Assembly: GCA_030044325.1 (NCBI GenBank)
Contig: JASHWA010000308.1
Coordinates: forward strand, 1 to 9,496
Source of the DNA: Bryobacteraceae bacterium
GTDB taxonomy: Bacteria; Acidobacteriota; Terriglobia; Bryobacterales; Bryobacteraceae
DNA: 9,496 nt
Reading direction: 5' to 3'
A program made the translations under genes and the position numbers. Positions within the stretch are counted from its first letter, which is position 1. Every line of letters starts with the position of its first letter. Under the pieces are notes generated by a model. That model was not told the DNA's origin. It searched no databases and was given only the letters and a program-made list of their open reading frames with translations. Below are positions 7,012 to 9,496 of the stretch, one piece after another.

Positions 7012-7019
7012 GATATCCT
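6992..7019 (+). promoter_or_regulatory. Possible promoter of the DUF4175-like gene
   Basis: TTGCAT (6992-6997) and TATCCT (7014-7019) with a 16-bp spacer resemble -35 and -10 boxes. The predicted start near 7026 leaves an untranslated leader of about 17 nt that holds the GGAGG site. It would also exclude the in-frame upstream ATG at 7025. If real, this gene is transcribed independently of transketolase. Confidence 0.35.
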
Positions 7020-7033
7020 TATGAATGACGAAC

Positions 7034-7038
7034 GGAGG
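7034..7038 (+). promoter_or_regulatory. Ribosome binding site of the DUF4175-like gene
   Basis: GGAGG lies 4 nt before ATG 7043, a rather tight spacing. It decides against the in-frame ATG at 7025, which lies upstream of the site and would add six residues (MTNGGS). Confidence 0.65.
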
Positions 7039-7042
7039 TTCG

Positions 7043-9496
7043 ATGAGTCTCCGCGAACAGCTACACGCCTACATCGCGCGAATCGAAAAGCGTCTGCGCT
7101 GGAGCACGGTGCTGCGCGGCGCGGCGATTCTTGCGCTCAGCGCTTTGCTCGCGACCCTCCTGCTGGTGACCATCGCCAACGCGCGCGCGTTTTCTGAAGG
7201 CAGCGTCACCGCGGCGCGCTTCGCTCTGATCTTCACGCTGGTCGTCGCCGCCGGCGCGGGACTGGTTTGGCCGCTGCACCGGCTGACGCGCCGCCGCGCG
7301 GTGGGAACGGCCGAAACCGCGTTCCCGCAATTCGAACAGCGCCTGGTCACCTTCACCGAACGCGACGGCCGCGATCCGTTCATCGAACTGCTCGCCGGGG
7401 AAACCCTCGAAGTCGCGCGATCGGCCGAGCCCGAACAACTGGTCACCGGCCGGCGCTTGTGGGTTTCGCTTGCAGCCGGCGCCGGCGCGTTCGCCGTCTT
7501 GATTTGGATGATCGCCGCGGGCCCCGGTTTTCTGGGCTACGGAGCTTCGCTGCTGTGGACCGGTCCGCATCGCGACCGGCCGCCGATTTACGGCCTGCGC
7601 GTCACCCCCGGCGACGCCGTCGTGCGCCGCCAGGCCGATCAGCTCATCTCCGCCATCCCCAGCGGCTTTCAATCGCCCAGCGTGAAACTCCACGCGCGGT
7701 TTCAAAACTCCGCCAAGTGGGAAGAAACGCCGATGCAGCCCGCCGCAACCGGAAGTTTCGCCGGAAGCTACCAGTTCCTGCTCGCCGCGGTGCCTGAAAA
7801 CGTCGAATATTACGTCACCGCCGGCGCGGTGGAGTCGAAACATTATCACATCCGCGTCACCGATCTGCCCGCGGTGAAGCAGATTCGCGTCACTTATCAC
7901 TACCCTGCCTGGACCGAAATGCCGCCCGAGATCGAAGAGCGCGCGGGCGATCTGCGCGCGGTCACGGGCACTCAGGCCGAGCTCGAAATTTCCACTGATC
8001 GTCCGCTTCAGGGCGGCCAGATTCTGCTCGACAGCGGGCAAAAGATTCCGCTCACCGGCGGCGCAAGCAACGTCTATCGCGCAACGGTAAAAATGGACCA
8101 GGACGGCGTTTATCACGTCGCGGGCGTCGAGCAGGGCCAGCCCGTTCGCATCAGCGAGGATTTTTTCATCGAGGCCCGTAAGCCGAATCCTCCGCAGATC
8201 GCGCTCACGCGCCCGGCGCACGGCGACTATCACGCCAGCCCCATCGAAGAGGTCACGCTTGCCGCGAAAGCGTCCGGCGATTACGCGCTCAAGAGCGTCG
8301 AATTGCACTATTCGGTGAACGGCGGCGCGGAAACCACGCTCAATCTGCTCTCCAGGAAAAATGAAAAGCAGGCCGACGGCTCCACCACGCTGTCGCTCGA
8401 GCAGTTCAAGCTCGTCCCCGGCGATCTGATCAGCGTCTACGCGACCGCCAAGGACTCCAACGCGCAATCGCAAACCGACATGCTGTTCATTCAGGCCGAT
8501 CCGTTCGAGCGCGAGTATTCGCAATCGCAGATTGCGGGCGGCGGAGGAGGCGGCGGAGGCGGTGGCGATCCCTCGGCGCAGATTTCGCAGCGCGAAAAAG
8601 AGATCATCTCGCAGACCTTCAAACAGCAGGCCGATAAAACTTCCACTGCCCAGCAGGCCGCCGATATTTCCAAGCTCCTTTCGCAGTCGCAGGCCACTCT
8701 GCGCGATCAGGCCATGACGCTTTCCGGCCGCCTGCAGGCGCGCGAGCTGACCGATGCGGTGCAGGCCATCAGCGATTTCGAAAAGGATATGGTCGGCGCG
8801 GCGCAAGCCATGGGACCGGCCGCGCAGCGGTTGGAGCAGCAGAAATGGAAAGACGCGATTCCCAATGAGCAGAAGGCGCTGCAATATCTGCTGCGCGCCG
8901 AAGCTACTTTCCGCCAGATTCAGGTGGCTTTCGGGGGACGCGGCGGAGGCGGCGGCGGAGGCGGCGCGGCGCGCGACCTGGCGCAGCTTTTCGATCTCGA
9001 GCTCGACACCGAAAAGAATCAATACGAAACCGCCGAGACCAAATCGATGAGCGCAGCCGAGCGCCAGCAGCAAATCGAGGACGCCCTCAAGAAACTCGAC
9101 GAAATCGCGCGCCGCCAGCAGGATCTCGCGGGCCAGCAGCGCAGTTCGCAGCAAACCGCCGAGCAGAAATGGCAGCAGGAGATGCTGCGCCGCGACGCCG
9201 AGCAGCTCGAGCAGCAGTTGCAGCAGCAGCTCGCGCAGAATCAAAATCAGAACGGATCGCAGTCCAACAGCTCATCGTCGAGCAGCTCATCGTCCAACAG
9301 CTCATCCTCCAGCGGCGCCTCGTCAGGGAAACCATCGAGCCAGTCGGGCGCGCAGGGACGGCAATCCGCGCAACAGGCCCTCGACCGTTTGCACCAGGCC
9401 GTCGACGATATGCGGCGCGCGGGTTCGCAAGGTTCCGGCGCCGATTCGCGGCGCGCGGCCGATCGTCTGCGGGAAGCCACGGACCTGCTCGGAAAT
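7043..9496 (+). CDS. DUF4175-like membrane protein, large extracytoplasmic domain (C-terminus beyond window)
   Basis: The frame is open for 818 codons from ATG 7043 to the window end. Three hydrophobic segments are visible (about 22-45, 57-78 and 139-160). Basic residues flank them (KRLR before the first, HRLTRRR after the second, GRR before the third), which predicts a cytoplasmic N-terminus and an outside location for everything after residue 160. Residues 180-490 look beta-rich, and YGLRVTPGDAVVRRQAD (183-199) resembles the PGD-type segment of DUF4175 proteins. Then come ten glycines (499-508), a helical stretch, eight glycines (634-641), a Gln/Glu-rich probable coiled coil (about 669-740) and a Ser-rich linker (about 737-768). 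No catalytic motif is recognised. In several phyla such genes lie near MoxR ATPase and DUF58 genes, which cannot be checked here. The family call is by pattern recognition, and the function is unknown. Confidence 0.7.
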   Translation, partial: MSLREQLHAYIARIEKRLRWSTVLRGAAILALSALLATLLLVTIANARAFSEGSVTAARFALIFTLVVAAGAGLVWPLHRLTRRRAVGTAETAFPQFEQRLVTFTERDGRDPFIELLAGETLEVARSAEPEQLVTGRRLWVSLAAGAGAFAVLIWMIAAGPGFLGYGASLLWTGPHRDRPPIYGLRVTPGDAVVRRQADQLISAIPSGFQSPSVKLHARFQNSAKWEETPMQPAATGSFAGSYQFLLAAVPENVEYYVTAGAVESKHYHIRVTDLPAVKQIRVTYHYPAWTEMPPEIEERAGDLRAVTGTQAELEISTDRPLQGGQILLDSGQKIPLTGGASNVYRATVKMDQDGVYHVAGVEQGQPVRISEDFFIEARKPNPPQIALTRPAHGDYHASPIEEVTLAAKASGDYALKSVELHYSVNGGAETTLNLLSRKNEKQADGSTTLSLEQFKLVPGDLISVYATAKDSNAQSQTDMLFIQADPFEREYSQSQIAGGGGGGGGGGDPSAQISQREKEIISQTFKQQADKTSTAQQAADISKLLSQSQATLRDQAMTLSGRLQARELTDAVQAISDFEKDMVGAAQAMGPAAQRLEQQKWKDAIPNEQKALQYLLRAEATFRQIQVAFGGRGGGGGGGGAARDLAQLFDLELDTEKNQYETAETKSMSAAERQQQIEDALKKLDEIARRQQDLAGQQRSSQQTAEQKWQQEMLRRDAEQLEQQLQQQLAQNQNQNGSQSNSSSSSSSSSNSSSSSGASSGKPSSQSGAQGRQSAQQALDRLHQAVDDMRRAGSQGSGADSRRAADRLREATDLLGN
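8537..8566 (+). repeat. Poly-glycine tract 1
   Basis: Ten consecutive Gly codons (GGC, GGA and GGT mixed) encode residues 499-508, at the border between the beta-rich part and the first helical part. The mixed codons argue against simple slippage of one triplet and suggest selection for a flexible linker. Confidence 0.85.
8942..8965 (+). repeat. Poly-glycine tract 2
   Basis: Eight Gly codons (residues 634-641) follow GGR (631-633). This second glycine linker joins two helical stretches, before RDLAQLFDLELD, a conserved-looking helix start. Confidence 0.85.
9269..9313 (+). repeat. Three tandem 15-bp repeats encoding a Ser/Asn linker
   Basis: The copies AGCTCATCGTCGAGC (9269-9283), AGCTCATCGTCCAAC (9284-9298) and AGCTCATCCTCCAGC (9299-9313) are in frame and encode runs of Ser with one Asn. 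They lie in a wider low-complexity Ser/Gln/Asn segment. Copy number could vary between strains without breaking the frame. Confidence 0.85.

Noticed and set aside
6980..7020. Intrinsic terminator after transketolase
   Set aside because: The hairpin is bulged and no T-run follows. The same bases can be read as a promoter.
7061..9244. 727-codon open frame on the minus strand, opposite the DUF4175-like gene
   Set aside because: It mirrors the G+C-rich codon pattern of the plus gene. Its product is rich in Leu, Arg and Gly with poly-Pro or poly-Ala-like shadows of the Gly runs, and it shows no recognisable domain. The plus frame has a ribosome binding site, ordered membrane segments and family-like motifs.
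1..9496. Mobile elements, CRISPR arrays, tRNA or rRNA genes
   Set aside because: No transposase or integrase motifs, regularly spaced repeats, cloverleaf patterns or rRNA-like stretches were seen on either strand.

Overview
The window (about 60% G+C by eye, strong Shine-Dalgarno sites, no tRNA, rRNA, CRISPR array or insertion sequence recognised) looks like ordinary bacterial chromosome. The best lineage guess is Acidobacteriota. It rests on the combination of a large BcrA/BadF-type activase operon, a short-type transketolase and a DUF4175-like membrane protein rich in Gly and Gln. That is a family-level impression and not a proof.

Layout. (1) Positions 1-4698, minus strand: a two-gene operon. 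The first gene (4698-2926) encodes a 590-residue HgdB/COG3581-like protein. After 30 bp comes the second gene (2895 to beyond position 1), whose visible 965 residues hold two complete BcrAD/BadFG-type ATPase domains, a CxxCxxxC linker and the start of a DUF2229 (COG3580) domain. (2) Positions 4699-5103: a divergent intergenic region. On the minus strand it carries a possible promoter and a hairpin-rich leader of about 260 nt for the operon. On the plus strand it carries the approach to the transketolase gene. (3) Positions 5104-6930, plus strand: a complete 608-residue transketolase that probably starts at GTG. (4) Positions 6931-7042: a short gap with a possible compact promoter. (5) Positions 7043 to the window end, plus strand: 818 visible residues of a DUF4175-like protein with three N-terminal membrane segments and a long, probably extracytoplasmic domain. 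That domain contains two poly-Gly runs, a Gln-rich coiled coil and a Ser-rich linker.

How the parts work together. The two minus-strand products should act together. By analogy with 2-hydroxyacyl-CoA dehydratases and benzoyl-CoA reductases, an ATPase with an iron-sulfur cluster would drive low-potential electrons into a cysteine-rich partner. The natural substrate is not identifiable here, and no CoA-transferase or classical HgdA/HgdB pair is visible. Transketolase belongs to the non-oxidative pentose phosphate pathway and has no evident link to the operon beyond the shared intergenic region. The DUF4175-like gene probably begins a separate envelope-related unit.

Most interesting points: the tandem activase may be an intramolecular pseudo-dimer holding one [4Fe-4S] cluster; its partner domain is a separate gene placed upstream; the operon leader contains several hairpins, one of which could alternatively pair with the ribosome binding site; and every Gly-His pair in the transketolase uses the otherwise rare GGT codon.
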